DNA from: DATHBP01 sp035296085
Lineage (GTDB): Bacteria; Actinomycetota; Actinomycetes; Propionibacteriales; Nocardioidaceae
Direction: 5' to 3'
NCBI GenBank assembly: GCA_035296085.1
Contig: DATHBP010000192.1
Location: 1-31,909, forward strand
Length of the DNA: 31,909 nucleotides
Position numbers and translations under genes: made by a program. Every line of letters starts with the position of its first letter. Within the stretch, counting starts at the first letter, position 1. The notes below the pieces were generated by a model that was not told the DNA's origin, made no database searches, and saw only the letters and a program-made list of their open reading frames with translations. Shown here one piece after another: positions 23,012 through 30,978 of this stretch.

Positions 23012-23673
23012 CAGCGTTCGGCCGGTCCGCTGCTGTAGACCGCAGCCACTTTGGCGGTGTCCGCCTCCCGCATGACCATGTGCAACAGGTCACCTTCTTG
23101 CAGCACGGTCTCCGGATGGGGCATGTGCCCCGCCCCCAACCGGGTGAGGTAGGCGACGCGGCCGCCGGTCGCGGCTTCCAGCTCGGTGAGCAGGTGGCCG
23201 ATCCAGCTCGGCGCCGCCTGCATGGAGTCGATTCGGATGGTGCCGGAGGGGTCACGCCACTCGGGTTCGGCAGCATCGGGCAGGAGCCGGATGAGCATCT
23301 GGTCGGCGGTCCAGCGCACGGTCGCCACCGTTGGGATGCCGAGCCGCTCGTAGACCTCCGCACGGCCGGGGTCGTAGATCCGCGCCACGACGTTGTGCAC
23401 CCCGAACGTCTCCCGCGCGACCCGGGCCGAGATGATGTTGGAGTTGTCGCCACTAGACACCGCCGCGAACGCCTCGCAGTCCTCGATGCCCGCCTCACGC
23501 AGCATCGCCGGGTCGAAGCCCAGCCCGGTCACCGTACGCCCGGTGAACCCGGGGCCGAGCCGGCGGAAGGCGTCAGCGTTCTGATCGATCACCGCGACGG
23601 TGTGCTGCCGCTTCTCGAGCGCCCGAGCAAGCGTCGAGCCGACCCGGCCACAACCCATGATCACGACATGCAC
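23011..23673 (-). CDS. TrkA/RCK-family potassium channel regulator (CeoB-like)
   Basis: The protein has 220 residues. It starts VHVVIMGCGRVGSTLARALE (GxGxxG) and continues with HTVAVIDQNADAFRRLG, the acidic end of strand 2 that fits NAD. SGDNSNIISARVARETFGVHNVVARIYDPGRAEVYERLG closes the RCK_N half. The C-terminal RCK_C half includes LTRLGAGHMPHPETVLQEGDLLHMV. I chose GTG at 23673 because the Rossmann fold starts there and a TAGCGT hexamer lies 8 nt upstream; an upstream GTG at 23745 would overlap the divergent promoter. It is paired with the second trkA and divergent from the APC transporter, its likely target. Confidence 0.9.
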   Translation of the reverse strand: MHVVIMGCGRVGSTLARALEKRQHTVAVIDQNADAFRRLGPGFTGRTVTGLGFDPAMLREAGIEDCEAFAAVSSGDNSNIISARVARETFGVHNVVARIYDPGRAEVYERLGIPTVATVRWTADQMLIRLLPDAAEPEWRDPSGTIRIDSMQAAPSWIGHLLTELEAATGGRVAYLTRLGAGHMPHPETVLQEGDLLHMVMREADTAKVAAVYSSGPAER

Positions 23674-23751
23674 AGGCCACGACGCTACACCGCTGCATGA
23701 CCGCTCTCGCATGCCTTCGAGCGTGCGGGAACCGCGGACTAGCATCCCGCT
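23674..23751. promoter_or_regulatory. Divergent leaderless promoters, trkA pair and APC transporter
   Basis: This 78-bp gap has TAGCGT on minus (23687-23682), 8 nt before the trkA GTG, and TAGCAT on plus (23740-23745), 6 nt before the transporter GTG. Both would give leaderless mRNAs. The shared control region suggests the transporter and its presumed regulators are expressed together. No ydaO-type (c-di-AMP) riboswitch fits in this space. Confidence 0.5.
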
Positions 23752-25767
23752 GTGCGGTTCGGGGATGGCGGCAAGAGGCTGATTGTCGGGCGAAAGCTCC
23801 GGAGCGGACAGCTCAGCGAGACGCTGCTGCCGAAGCGCATCGCCTTGCCGGTCTTCGCCAGCGACGCGCTCTCCAGCGTCGCCTACGCCCCCGACGAAAT
23901 CTTCATCACGCTAGCCGCAGCGGGGCTGACGGCCTACACGTTCTCCTGGAAGATCGGGATCGCGGTCGCCTTGGTCATGGCGACCGTCGTGGCGTCGTAC
24001 CGCCAGAACGTGCAGGCCTACCAGTCCGGCGGCGGCGACTACGAGGTCGCCACCACCAACCTCGGGCCGCCGGTCGGGGTCGCGGTCGCCAGTGCACTGT
24101 TCGTCGACTACGTGCTCACCGTCGCGGTCTCCATCTCCTCGGCCGCCCAGTACGCCGCCACGGCGATCGACCCACTGGAGGGTCACCAGGTCGCTGCCGC
24201 GGTGATCGGGACGCTGTTCTTGATGGCGGTGAACTTGCGTGGCGTCAAGGAGTCCGGCACCGCCTTCGCGGTCCCCACCTACCTGTTCATGACGGCGATC
24301 CTCGGGATGGCGGCGTACGGGTTCTTCCGCCACTTCGTGGGCGTACTGCCACCGGCGCCGACGGCGGACTACTCGATCGTGGCCAGCGACGAGCTGACCG
24401 CAGGGATCACCGGGCTCGGCGGTGCGTTTCTTCTGCTGCGAGCGTTCTCTTCCGGCTGCGCGGCACTGACAGGTGTAGAAGCCATCAGTAACGGCGTTCC
24501 CGCGTTCCGCAAACCCAAGGGCCGCAACGCCGCCACGACGCTGCTCCTGCTCGGCGCGATCGCCATCACGATGGGCCTGAGCATCATCACCTTGGCCAAT
24601 CTCACCGATGTCCGAATGGTGGTCGACCCCGCCACCGAGCTGCGCGACCCCAGTGGCCGGCTCGTGGGCGCGGACTTCCACCAAGACCCTGTCATCGGCC
24701 AGCTGGCCCAGTCGGTGTTCAGCAACTTCGATCTCGGCTTCTACTTCGTCACCGCGACAACCGGGCTGATCTTGGTGCTCGCCTCCAACACGGCTTTCAA
24801 CGGCTTCCCGGTGCTGGGGTCGATCCTGGCCCGCGACGGCTTCCTGCCCCGCCAGCTCCACACCCGCGGCGACCGGCTCGCCTACAGCAACGGCATCGTT
24901 TTGCTGGCGGTTTTCGCGATCGTCCTCATCGTCGCTTTCGACGCTCAGGTGACGGCGCTCATCCCGCTTTACACGGTTGGGGTGTTCGTTGCGTTCACGT
25001 GCAGTCAGACCGGCATGGTCCGGCACTGGACGCGCCTGTTGAAGACGGAGAGCGACCCGGCAGCGCGCCGTCGGATGCAGCGCAGCCGTGTCATCAACGG
25101 GATCGGGCTCGCGGTGACGGGGCTCGTGCTGGTCGTCGTGCTGGTTACGAAGTTCGTGCTCGGTGCATGGATCGCGATCGCCGCCATGGTGGTGCTGTTC
25201 TTCACGATGCGTGGCATTCGGCACCACTACGAGACGTTCAGTGCCGAGATCGCCGCGGAGGACGAGGACGTGACGCTGCCGTCACGCGTGCACGGGATCA
25301 TCCTGGTGTCGAAGCTGCACAAGCCGACATTGCGCGCCATCAGCTACGCCCGCGCGACGAGGCCGAGCCGGCTCGAGGCGGTGACTGTCGACGTCGACGT
25401 CGACGCCACGGCGAAGCTGATGGACGACTGGGACCAGCACGACATTCCGGTGCCGCTGAAGGTGCTGGACTCGCCGTATCGTGAAGTGACGCGCCCGATT
25501 CTGCGATACGTCCGCAACTCCCGCCGGGAGAGTCCGCGCGATGTCGTGGCCGTCTATGTCCCGGAGTACGTCGTCGGGCACTGGTGGGAGCAGCTGCTGC
25601 ACAACCAGAGCGCCCTACGGCTGAAAGCCCGGCTGCGGCTGACCCCCGGCGTCATGGTCATCTCCGTTCCCTACCAGCTCGAGTCGTCGGCACGCTCCGC
25701 CGGCAAGCCGGAGGACCCGGTGGTCGCCGGAGACGTACGGCGGGGGACGTACTCCGACTCCGACTAG
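23752..25767 (+). CDS. APC-superfamily transporter, KimA-like potassium importer candidate
   Basis: The protein has 671 residues. About 12 membrane helices fill residues 30-490. LPVFASDALSSVAYAPDEIF near 32-51 and GGGDYEVATTNLG near 92 are typical of the APC subgroup that includes Bacillus KimA and M. tuberculosis Rv2690c. A cytoplasmic C-terminal domain of about 170 residues (from DEDVTLPSRVHGIILVSKLHKP) has the universal-stress-protein-like segment seen in KimA, with YVPEYVVGHWWEQLLHNQSALRLK near its end. The role as a K+ importer is inferred from the family and from the divergent TrkA genes; amino-acid transport is the alternative. The GTG start has a TAGCAT 6 nt upstream. The aconitase -10 overlaps its stop. 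Confidence 0.85.
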   Translation: MRFGDGGKRLIVGRKLRSGQLSETLLPKRIALPVFASDALSSVAYAPDEIFITLAAAGLTAYTFSWKIGIAVALVMATVVASYRQNVQAYQSGGGDYEVATTNLGPPVGVAVASALFVDYVLTVAVSISSAAQYAATAIDPLEGHQVAAAVIGTLFLMAVNLRGVKESGTAFAVPTYLFMTAILGMAAYGFFRHFVGVLPPAPTADYSIVASDELTAGITGLGGAFLLLRAFSSGCAALTGVEAISNGVPAFRKPKGRNAATTLLLLGAIAITMGLSIITLANLTDVRMVVDPATELRDPSGRLVGADFHQDPVIGQLAQSVFSNFDLGFYFVTATTGLILVLASNTAFNGFPVLGSILARDGFLPRQLHTRGDRLAYSNGIVLLAVFAIVLIVAFDAQVTALIPLYTVGVFVAFTCSQTGMVRHWTRLLKTESDPAARRRMQRSRVINGIGLAVTGLVLVVVLVTKFVLGAWIAIAAMVVLFFTMRGIRHHYETFSAEIAAEDEDVTLPSRVHGIILVSKLHKPTLRAISYARATRPSRLEAVTVDVDVDATAKLMDDWDQHDIPVPLKVLDSPYREVTRPILRYVRNSRRESPRDVVAVYVPEYVVGHWWEQLLHNQSALRLKARLRLTPGVMVISVPYQLESSARSAGKPEDPVVAGDVRRGTYSDSD

Positions 25768-25790
25768 AATATCTTGACGTCAAGACATAT
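25765..25790 (+). promoter_or_regulatory. Aconitase promoter with MarR-type palindromic operator
   Basis: TAGAAT at 25765-25770 is a good -10 that overlaps the TAG stop of the transporter gene. Immediately downstream, 25772-25785 is a perfect 14-bp palindrome TCTTGACGTCAAGA, with partial matches further out (T25770/A25787, A25769/T25788). The predicted transcript start (near 25777) falls inside it, as for a repressor site. TTGA...TCAA half-sites are typical of MarR-family regulators. In Streptomyces the MarR protein TamR controls aconitase, so a TamR-like regulator is the first guess. Confidence 0.65.
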
Positions 25791-25827
25791 GCTGAGCAAG
25801 CAGCTTCTGAGCAGCGAGGAGACCACG

Positions 25828-28668
25828 ATGAGCCAGGTAGACAGTTTCGGAGCGGCAGGCAGTCTGCAGGTTGACGGCACGTCGTACGACATCTACCGAC
25901 TGGCCGCCGTGGCACAGGAGGGGCTCGACGTCGACACGCTGCCCTACAGCCTGAAGGTGCTGCTCGAGAACCTGCTCCGGACCGAGGACGGCGTTCTCGT
26001 CAGCGCGGATGACATCCGGGCGCTCGCCGGCTGGGATGCAGAGGCGGAGCCCAGCAAGGAGATCCAGTACACACCCGCCCGGGTGCTGATGCAGGACTTC
26101 ACCGGCGTGCCCGCTGTCGTCGACCTCGCCACCATGCGCGAGGCGATGCACGACCTGGGTGGAGACCCGGCCAAGATCAACCCGCTGGCGCCGGCTGAGC
26201 TCGTCATCGACCACTCCGTGATCGCCGACGTGTTCGGAACGCCGGGAGCTTTCGAGCGCAACGTCGAGCTGGAGTACGAGCGCAACCGGGAGCGCTACCA
26301 GTTTCTGCGCTGGGGCCAGGGCGCGTTCGACGACTTCAAGGTCGTGCCCCCGGGCACCGGGATCGTGCACCAGGTCAACATCGAGCACCTCGCCCGGGTC
26401 GTGTTCACGCGCAGCCTCGGCGACGGCAGGGTCGTGGCCTACCCCGACACCTGCGTCGGCACCGACTCGCACACCACCATGGTCAACGGGCTCGGGGTCG
26501 TCGGATGGGGCGTGGGCGGCATCGAGGCCGAGGCGGCCATGCTCGGTCAGCCCGTCAGCATGCTGATTCCGCGCGTCGTGGGCTTCAAGCTGTCCGGCGA
26601 GATGCCCGAGGGCGCCACCGCGACAGACCTGGTGCTGACGATCACCGAGATGCTGCGTCGGCACGGAGTCGTCGGCAAGTTCGTGGAGTTCTACGGGCCG
26701 GGCGTCGGCGCTGTCCCGCTCGCCAACCGGGCCACCATCGGCAACATGTCACCGGAGTACGGCTCGACAATCGCGGTGTTCCCGATCGACGAAGAGACCG
26801 TCACCTACCTGCGCCTCACCGGGCGCCCGGCCGACCAGGTCGCGCTCGTGGAGGCGTACGCGAAGGAGCAGGGACTCTGGCACGACCCTGACCGCGAGCC
26901 GCGCTACTCCGAGTACCTCGAGCTCGACCTCTCCACCATCGTGCCGTCGATCGCCGGACCCAAGCGACCGCAGGACCGGGTGTCGCTGAGCGATGCCAAG
27001 CAGAGCTTCCGCGGCGCGCTGCACGACTACGTCAGCGACGGCGACAACGGCGTCCGGGGCTACGACCGGGTCTCGGCGCAGTCGTTCCCGGCGAGTGACG
27101 CACCGGCGCAGAGCGAGACCGTCCCGGACACCGAGCGCGCGGTTCCGCCGGGGGAGCTCGACACCGGCGACGAGCAGCCGCCCGGGGCAGAGCGTCCGCG
27201 CGCCGCGGTGCCCGTCGCGCTCGCCGACGGGTCGAAGTTCGAGCTGGACCACGGTGCCGTGGTGATCGCGGCGATCACCTCGTGCACGAACACCTCCAAC
27301 CCGAGCGTCATGATCGGAGCGGCACTGCTTGCGAAGAAGGCGGTCGAGAAGGGCCTTCAGCGCAAGCCCTGGGTCAAGACGTCGCTCGCGCCGGGCTCGA
27401 AGGTCGTCATGGACTACTACGAGCGAGCCGGCCTTACTCCCTACCTGGACAAGCTGGGCTTCAACCTCGTCGGCTACGGCTGCACGACCTGCATCGGCAA
27501 CTCGGGACCGCTGATCCCCGAGGTGAGCGACGCCGTCAACGAGGCCGACCTCGCCGTCGTCTCGGTCCTGTCCGGCAACCGCAACTTCGAGGGCCGCATC
27601 AACCCCGACGTCAAGATGAACTACCTGATGTCACCGCCGCTGGTCGTCGCCTACGCGCTGGCCGGCTCGATGGACGTGGACCTGCTCACCGAGCCGCTCG
27701 GGCAGGACACTGACGGCAACAACGTCCTGCTGAGCGACATCTGGCCGTCCGGGCAGGAGATCGAGGAGGTCGTCACCTCGGCGATCGCCGCGGAGATGTT
27801 CACCGACGACTACGCCGACGTGTTCGCGGGCGACGAGCAGTGGCGTGCCCTGCCCACCCCGGAGGGTGACCTGTTCGACTGGGACCCGGAGTCGACGTAC
27901 GTCCGCAAGCCGCCCTACTTTGACGGAATGGCGGCCGAGCCGTCGCCGGTGACCGACATCCAGGGTGCCCGGGTGCTCGCGAAGGTCGGCAACTCGGTGA
28001 CCACCGATCACATCTCGCCGGCCGGGTCGATCAAGAAGGACTCACCGGCTGGGCGCTACCTCGCCGAGCACGGCGTCGAACCGCGCGACTTCAACTCCTA
28101 CGGGTCCCGGCGTGGAAACCACGAGGTGATGATCCGCGGCACGTTCGCCAACATCCGGCTGCGCAACCAGTTGGCCCCGGGCACCGAGGGCGGATTTACC
28201 CGCGTGTTCCTGGACGGCGTTGCCGGCGAGGTCACCTCGATCTTCGAAGCCTCGGAGGCGTACGCGCGGGCGGGCGTCCCGCTGGTCGTGCTGGCCGGCA
28301 CGGAATACGGCTCCGGCTCGTCGCGCGACTGGGCCGCGAAGGGGGTCGCACTGCTCGGTGTGCGCGCGGTCATCGCGGAGTCCTACGAGCGCATCCACCG
28401 GTCCAACCTGATCGGCATGGGCGTGCTGCCGCTGCAGTACCCCGCCGGCGAGAACGCCGACTCCCTCGGCCTCACCGGGGAGGAGGCGTTCGACGTCACC
28501 GGCGTCACGGCGCTCAACGACGGGCACACGCCGCGCACTGTGCGGGTCAAGGCCGGCGACGTCGAGTTCGACGCGGTGCTGCGCATCGACACCCCGGGGG
28601 AGGCGGCCTACTACCGCAACGGCGGGATCATGCCGTACGTGCTGCGCGGGCTGCTGCGCACTAAATGA
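25828..28668 (+). CDS. acnA: Aconitate hydratase A
   Basis: This 946-residue enzyme isomerises citrate to isocitrate in the TCA cycle. The [4Fe-4S] cluster ligands are Cys486 (SCTNTSNPS) and Cys552/Cys555 (GCTTCIGNSG), with the 66- and 3-residue spacing of IRP1/AcnA. Other family marks are CVGTDSHTTMVNGLGVVGWGVGGIEAEAAM (near 209), TTDHISPAGSI (near 727) and the swivel-domain GTEYGSGSSRDWAAKG. An acidic, proline-rich insert (about 420-470) lies ahead of the first cluster Cys, as is common in actinobacterial AcnA. ATG at 25828 has a perfect GAGGAG 6 nt upstream, which rules out ATG at 25774, a codon inside the operator. The leader is about 50 nt, carrying the palindrome. Confidence 0.95.
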   Translation: MSQVDSFGAAGSLQVDGTSYDIYRLAAVAQEGLDVDTLPYSLKVLLENLLRTEDGVLVSADDIRALAGWDAEAEPSKEIQYTPARVLMQDFTGVPAVVDLATMREAMHDLGGDPAKINPLAPAELVIDHSVIADVFGTPGAFERNVELEYERNRERYQFLRWGQGAFDDFKVVPPGTGIVHQVNIEHLARVVFTRSLGDGRVVAYPDTCVGTDSHTTMVNGLGVVGWGVGGIEAEAAMLGQPVSMLIPRVVGFKLSGEMPEGATATDLVLTITEMLRRHGVVGKFVEFYGPGVGAVPLANRATIGNMSPEYGSTIAVFPIDEETVTYLRLTGRPADQVALVEAYAKEQGLWHDPDREPRYSEYLELDLSTIVPSIAGPKRPQDRVSLSDAKQSFRGALHDYVSDGDNGVRGYDRVSAQSFPASDAPAQSETVPDTERAVPPGELDTGDEQPPGAERPRAAVPVALADGSKFELDHGAVVIAAITSCTNTSNPSVMIGAALLAKKAVEKGLQRKPWVKTSLAPGSKVVMDYYERAGLTPYLDKLGFNLVGYGCTTCIGNSGPLIPEVSDAVNEADLAVVSVLSGNRNFEGRINPDVKMNYLMSPPLVVAYALAGSMDVDLLTEPLGQDTDGNNVLLSDIWPSGQEIEEVVTSAIAAEMFTDDYADVFAGDEQWRALPTPEGDLFDWDPESTYVRKPPYFDGMAAEPSPVTDIQGARVLAKVGNSVTTDHISPAGSIKKDSPAGRYLAEHGVEPRDFNSYGSRRGNHEVMIRGTFANIRLRNQLAPGTEGGFTRVFLDGVAGEVTSIFEASEAYARAGVPLVVLAGTEYGSGSSRDWAAKGVALLGVRAVIAESYERIHRSNLIGMGVLPLQYPAGENADSLGLTGEEAFDVTGVTALNDGHTPRTVRVKAGDVEFDAVLRIDTPGEAAYYRNGGIMPYVLRGLLRTK

Positions 28669-28689
28669 GCGGTTAACCGGTGATCGACC

Positions 28690-28745
28690 AAGTGCTGTGG
28701 CGGTGAGGCCGGTCACGCGCCGAGACCGAAAAACGCCAAGCACTT
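28690..28745. terminator. Bidirectional terminator-like hairpin between acnA and GNAT gene
   Basis: AAGTGCT (28690-28696) plus TGGCG (28698-28702) pair with CGCCA (28734-28738) plus AGCACTT (28739-28745), a 12-bp stem with one bulged G. The loop can form GGTC/GACC, and an A-rich GAAAAA precedes the right arm. The structure overlaps the last codons of the convergent GNAT gene. Confidence 0.5.
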
Positions 28746-29357
28746 CGCCACGCCGGAGACGCTGACCTGCTGAGGCCAGCCGGATGCCAGCCAGGTGGCG
28801 CGGGTCAGACGCAGGTGCGTCATCTCTCCCGCTGCGTCGCCGCGCTGCTGCGCGCTGACACCGTTGTCGACGTATCCCAGCGCGCGGGAGACGCCGAGCG
28901 ATGCGTGGTTGTCGCTCCAGGCTGACGTGATCGCGAAGCGGGCGTCCAGCGGGCCGAACGCGAGGGTGAGCACCGCGGCCCGCATCTGCTTGCCCCACCC
29001 GCGGCCGCGGGCCGCTGCAACCAGGAACGACGATGAGTCGACCGTGCGCAGCGTCGGGAAGTGCTCACCCTCCAGCTCCTGATATCCCACCAGCTCACCG
29101 TCGTGGAAGACCCCGAAGCCAAGTGCCCACGACTCGGGGGACCAGCCACCACGCGCCCGCCAGTACTCCTGGTGTATGGCCACCCCGCGGTTCGTCGCGG
29201 CGTCGAGCCCGGCGTACGTCGTCAAGGACGGGTCCTGCTCGGCGTCGTCCGGGACGATGCGTGCGAGTGCGGACAGCTCAGGTTCGGTCACGTGCCGGAG
29301 CTCGAGCTCCGACGTGGTGAGGCGGATGTCGAACATTGGCCAATAGCGGTGGCTCAC
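28713..29357 (-). CDS. GNAT-family N-acetyltransferase
   Basis: The protein has 214 residues. The GNAT core includes ALGFGVFHDGELVGYQELEGEHF (strands 2-4), VAAARGRGWGKQMRAAVLTLAF with the acetyl-CoA pyrophosphate-binding RGRGWG, and SAWSDNHASLGVSRALGYVDNG, the N-H-x-S-x-x-V-x-x-x-L-G-Y end typical of the family. The RimJ-like layout is seen in enzymes that acetylate amino groups of proteins or small molecules; the substrate is unknown. I chose GTG at 29357 because TACAGT lies 7 nt upstream (leaderless); ATG at 29336 (MFDIRLTT) is the alternative. It lies 31 nt from the NUDIX gene, same strand. Confidence 0.82.
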   Translation of the reverse strand: MSHRYWPMFDIRLTTSELELRHVTEPELSALARIVPDDAEQDPSLTTYAGLDAATNRGVAIHQEYWRARGGWSPESWALGFGVFHDGELVGYQELEGEHFPTLRTVDSSSFLVAAARGRGWGKQMRAAVLTLAFGPLDARFAITSAWSDNHASLGVSRALGYVDNGVSAQQRGDAAGEMTHLRLTRATWLASGWPQQVSVSGVAKCLAFFGLGA

Positions 29358-29370
29358 ACCTCGAACTGTA
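29357..29370 (-). promoter_or_regulatory. Leaderless-type -10 of the GNAT gene
   Basis: TACAGT (29370-29365, minus) lies 7 nt before GTG at 29357, in the 31-nt gap after the NUDIX stop. The GNAT gene may thus have its own promoter. Confidence 0.4.
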
Positions 29371-29388
29371 TGGACGGGCCAGCACGCC

Positions 29389-29883
29389 TCACTCGTGGCT
29401 GGTCCATGGCGTCTCTGGAGCACCGTGGTCGAGAATGTGCCCGACCAGTGCCGGTAGCCCGTCAGGCAGCACGACCTCGCGGGTTTCGGCGAGCTCGTCG
29501 CGGCTCCACCACCGAAAGCCGGTCATAAACTCTGCCTCGAGGCCGATGACCCCGGACATGTCGATCTCTCCACCGGCCGTGCGCCCCACGAAGATCAGCT
29601 CGTCTTGGTGCAGGTCGACGCCGAACATCTCGGCCTGAAAGCGGTGGCGCAGGACCAAAGGCCCCAGCTCGACATCAGTGAGCCCGGTCTCCTCGGCAAC
29701 CTCGCGCAGCGCCGCCTCTTGCGGAGTCTCGGCTGTCTCCACGCCGCCGCCAGGCAACGCCCAGTGGTCGTGGCCCTCGAAGACGTCGTGCGACAGCAGA
29801 ATCCGCTCAGCCGGGTCGAACAGCAGTACTCGAGCGGCCAACCTGTGCACTGTTCGCAGCGGAGGCTCGCCGTGGGGAGTCAC
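29389..29883 (-). CDS. NUDIX hydrolase
   Basis: The protein has 164 residues. A complete Nudix box spans residues 46-68 (GGVETAETPQEAAL, then REVAEETGL), matching Gx5Ex7REUxEExGU; the glutamates bind the metals that cleave a nucleoside diphosphate bond. WALPGG precedes it. The flanking VHRLAARVLLFDPAERILL and WWSRDELAE segments complete the fold. The substrate is unknown (candidates are oxidised nucleotides, ADP-ribose or nucleotide sugars). The start is GTG at 29883, with TAGATT 6 nt upstream. It is upstream of the GNAT gene on the same strand and divergent from the DUF1801 gene across 85 bp. Confidence 0.9.
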   Translation of the reverse strand: MTPHGEPPLRTVHRLAARVLLFDPAERILLSHDVFEGHDHWALPGGGVETAETPQEAALREVAEETGLTDVELGPLVLRHRFQAEMFGVDLHQDELIFVGRTAGGEIDMSGVIGLEAEFMTGFRWWSRDELAETREVVLPDGLPALVGHILDHGAPETPWTSHE

Positions 29884-29895
29884 GGCGGCAATCTA
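29883..29895 (-). promoter_or_regulatory. Leaderless-type -10 of the NUDIX gene
   Basis: TAGATT (29895-29890, minus) lies 6 nt before GTG at 29883, one of the cleanest leaderless layouts in the window. Confidence 0.5.
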
Positions 29896-29968
29896 GCCGG
29901 GCGGCGCGCGGTCGAAAGGTCTGCGGCTCCATGGCGGCGAGCCAGCCAGGGGTGCAAGAGTTGACGTC

Positions 29969-30388
29969 ATGGACGAGGACGTTACGGCCTACCTCGCTGC
30001 CGTTGCATCGCCGAAGCGTCGAAGGGACGGCGCCTCGCTGGTCGAGCTCATGCAGCGAGCCACCGGCGAGCAGCCCAGCATGTGGGGCAGCATCGTCGGG
30101 TTCGGTCAGTACCACTACCGGTACGCCAGCGGGCGGGAGGGCGACGCGCCTGCTGCCGGTTTCGCGGCACGCAAGGCCGCCTCCACCGTCTACGTCTCCG
30201 ACGGGGTTGGAGCGCACGCCGACCTGCTCGCGAAGCTCGGTCCGCACTCCACCGGCGAGGCCTGCATCTACATCAAGGACCTGCACGACGTGGACACCGA
30301 CGTGCTGACGCAGATCGTCGCCCGGTCCTATGCCACGCTCACCTCCGGAACGTTCCCCGACCGGGCACGCGACAGTCGAGGTGGATGA
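29969..30388 (+). CDS. DUF1801 domain protein
   Basis: The protein has 139 residues. VTAYLAAVASPKRRRDGASLVELMQRATGEQPSMWGSIVGFGQYHYRYASG is the DUF1801 signature (paired acids before a helix, then W.. ..GFG.Y.Y). KLGPHSTGEACIYIKDLHDVDTDVLTQIVARSY is the closing helix. Members are small soluble proteins with a YdhG-like fold and unknown function, often beside DinB or small-molecule enzymes, as here. The start is ATG at 29969, with a weak AGAG about 9 nt upstream. The next gene (DinB) starts 29 nt after its stop. Confidence 0.85.
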   Translation: MDEDVTAYLAAVASPKRRRDGASLVELMQRATGEQPSMWGSIVGFGQYHYRYASGREGDAPAAGFAARKAASTVYVSDGVGAHADLLAKLGPHSTGEACIYIKDLHDVDTDVLTQIVARSYATLTSGTFPDRARDSRGG

Positions 30389-30417
30389 CTTCGCGTCTGG
30401 TACCAGAGGAGGTCGGC

Positions 30418-30978
30418 ATGGCGGGTCGCGTACCACTGACCGGGGGTGAGAAGGAGAGCCTGCTCGCCGCGCTCGAGCGGCACCGCGACGCCGTCCTGTG
30501 GAAGCTCGAGGGCCTGGACGACGCTGCGCTTCGCAGACCAATGACACCGTCGGGCACGAGCCTCCTCGGCATGGTCAAGCACCTCGCCTCGGTTGAGTAC
30601 GGCTGGTTCTGCGAGACGTTCGGCCGGGAGGCCGAGGCGCTGCCGTTCGACGAGAGCGACCCAGACGCGGACCTCAGGCCGCAGCCGGACGAGACCGTCG
30701 AGGACATCCTCGCCTTCTACGGCCGGGCGCGGACGGCTGCGAACTCGGTCATCGACGAGCTGGACGTCGAGGCGACAGGCACCGCGTGGTTCGGCGACAC
30801 GGTCACGATGCGGTGGGTGTTGATCCACATGGTGGAGGAGACCGCCCGGCATGCCGGCCACGCCGACATCCTGCGCGAGCTGATCGATGGTCTGACGGGT
30901 GACCATCGGCCGGATACTGTCGGCGGCACGGGAGTCGGCGCGGTAGGTGGCGCGGTCGCCAGTGAGCTGCCGCTTTGA
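30418..30978 (+). CDS. DinB/DUF664-family thiol transferase-like protein
   Basis: The protein has 186 residues and is a predicted four-helix bundle. His55 in GMVKHLASVEYGWF and His137/His145/His148 in LIHMVEETARHAGHADILRE give the metal-binding histidines of the DinB fold; HMVEETxRHAGHADILRE is the hallmark of DUF664. Some relatives are mycothiol-dependent transferases, which fits an actinomycete, but the substrate is unknown. I chose ATG at 30418, with a perfect AGGAGG about 5 nt upstream, over an ATG at 30388. The last 20 residues are glycine/valine-rich. The TGA overlaps the TTG of the next gene (TTGA). Confidence 0.85.
   Translation: MAGRVPLTGGEKESLLAALERHRDAVLWKLEGLDDAALRRPMTPSGTSLLGMVKHLASVEYGWFCETFGREAEALPFDESDPDADLRPQPDETVEDILAFYGRARTAANSVIDELDVEATGTAWFGDTVTMRWVLIHMVEETARHAGHADILRELIDGLTGDHRPDTVGGTGVGAVGGAVASELPL

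Noticed and set aside
23674..23751. c-di-AMP (ydaO) riboswitch before the KimA-like transporter
   Set aside because: The gap is only 78 bp and the promoter appears leaderless, leaving no room for the aptamer.
23911..25227. Minus-strand open frame (438 codons) opposite the APC transporter
   Set aside because: The sequence is Gln/Arg/Asp-rich and hydrophilic, the typical antisense image of membrane-protein codons. The transporter frame is clearly real.
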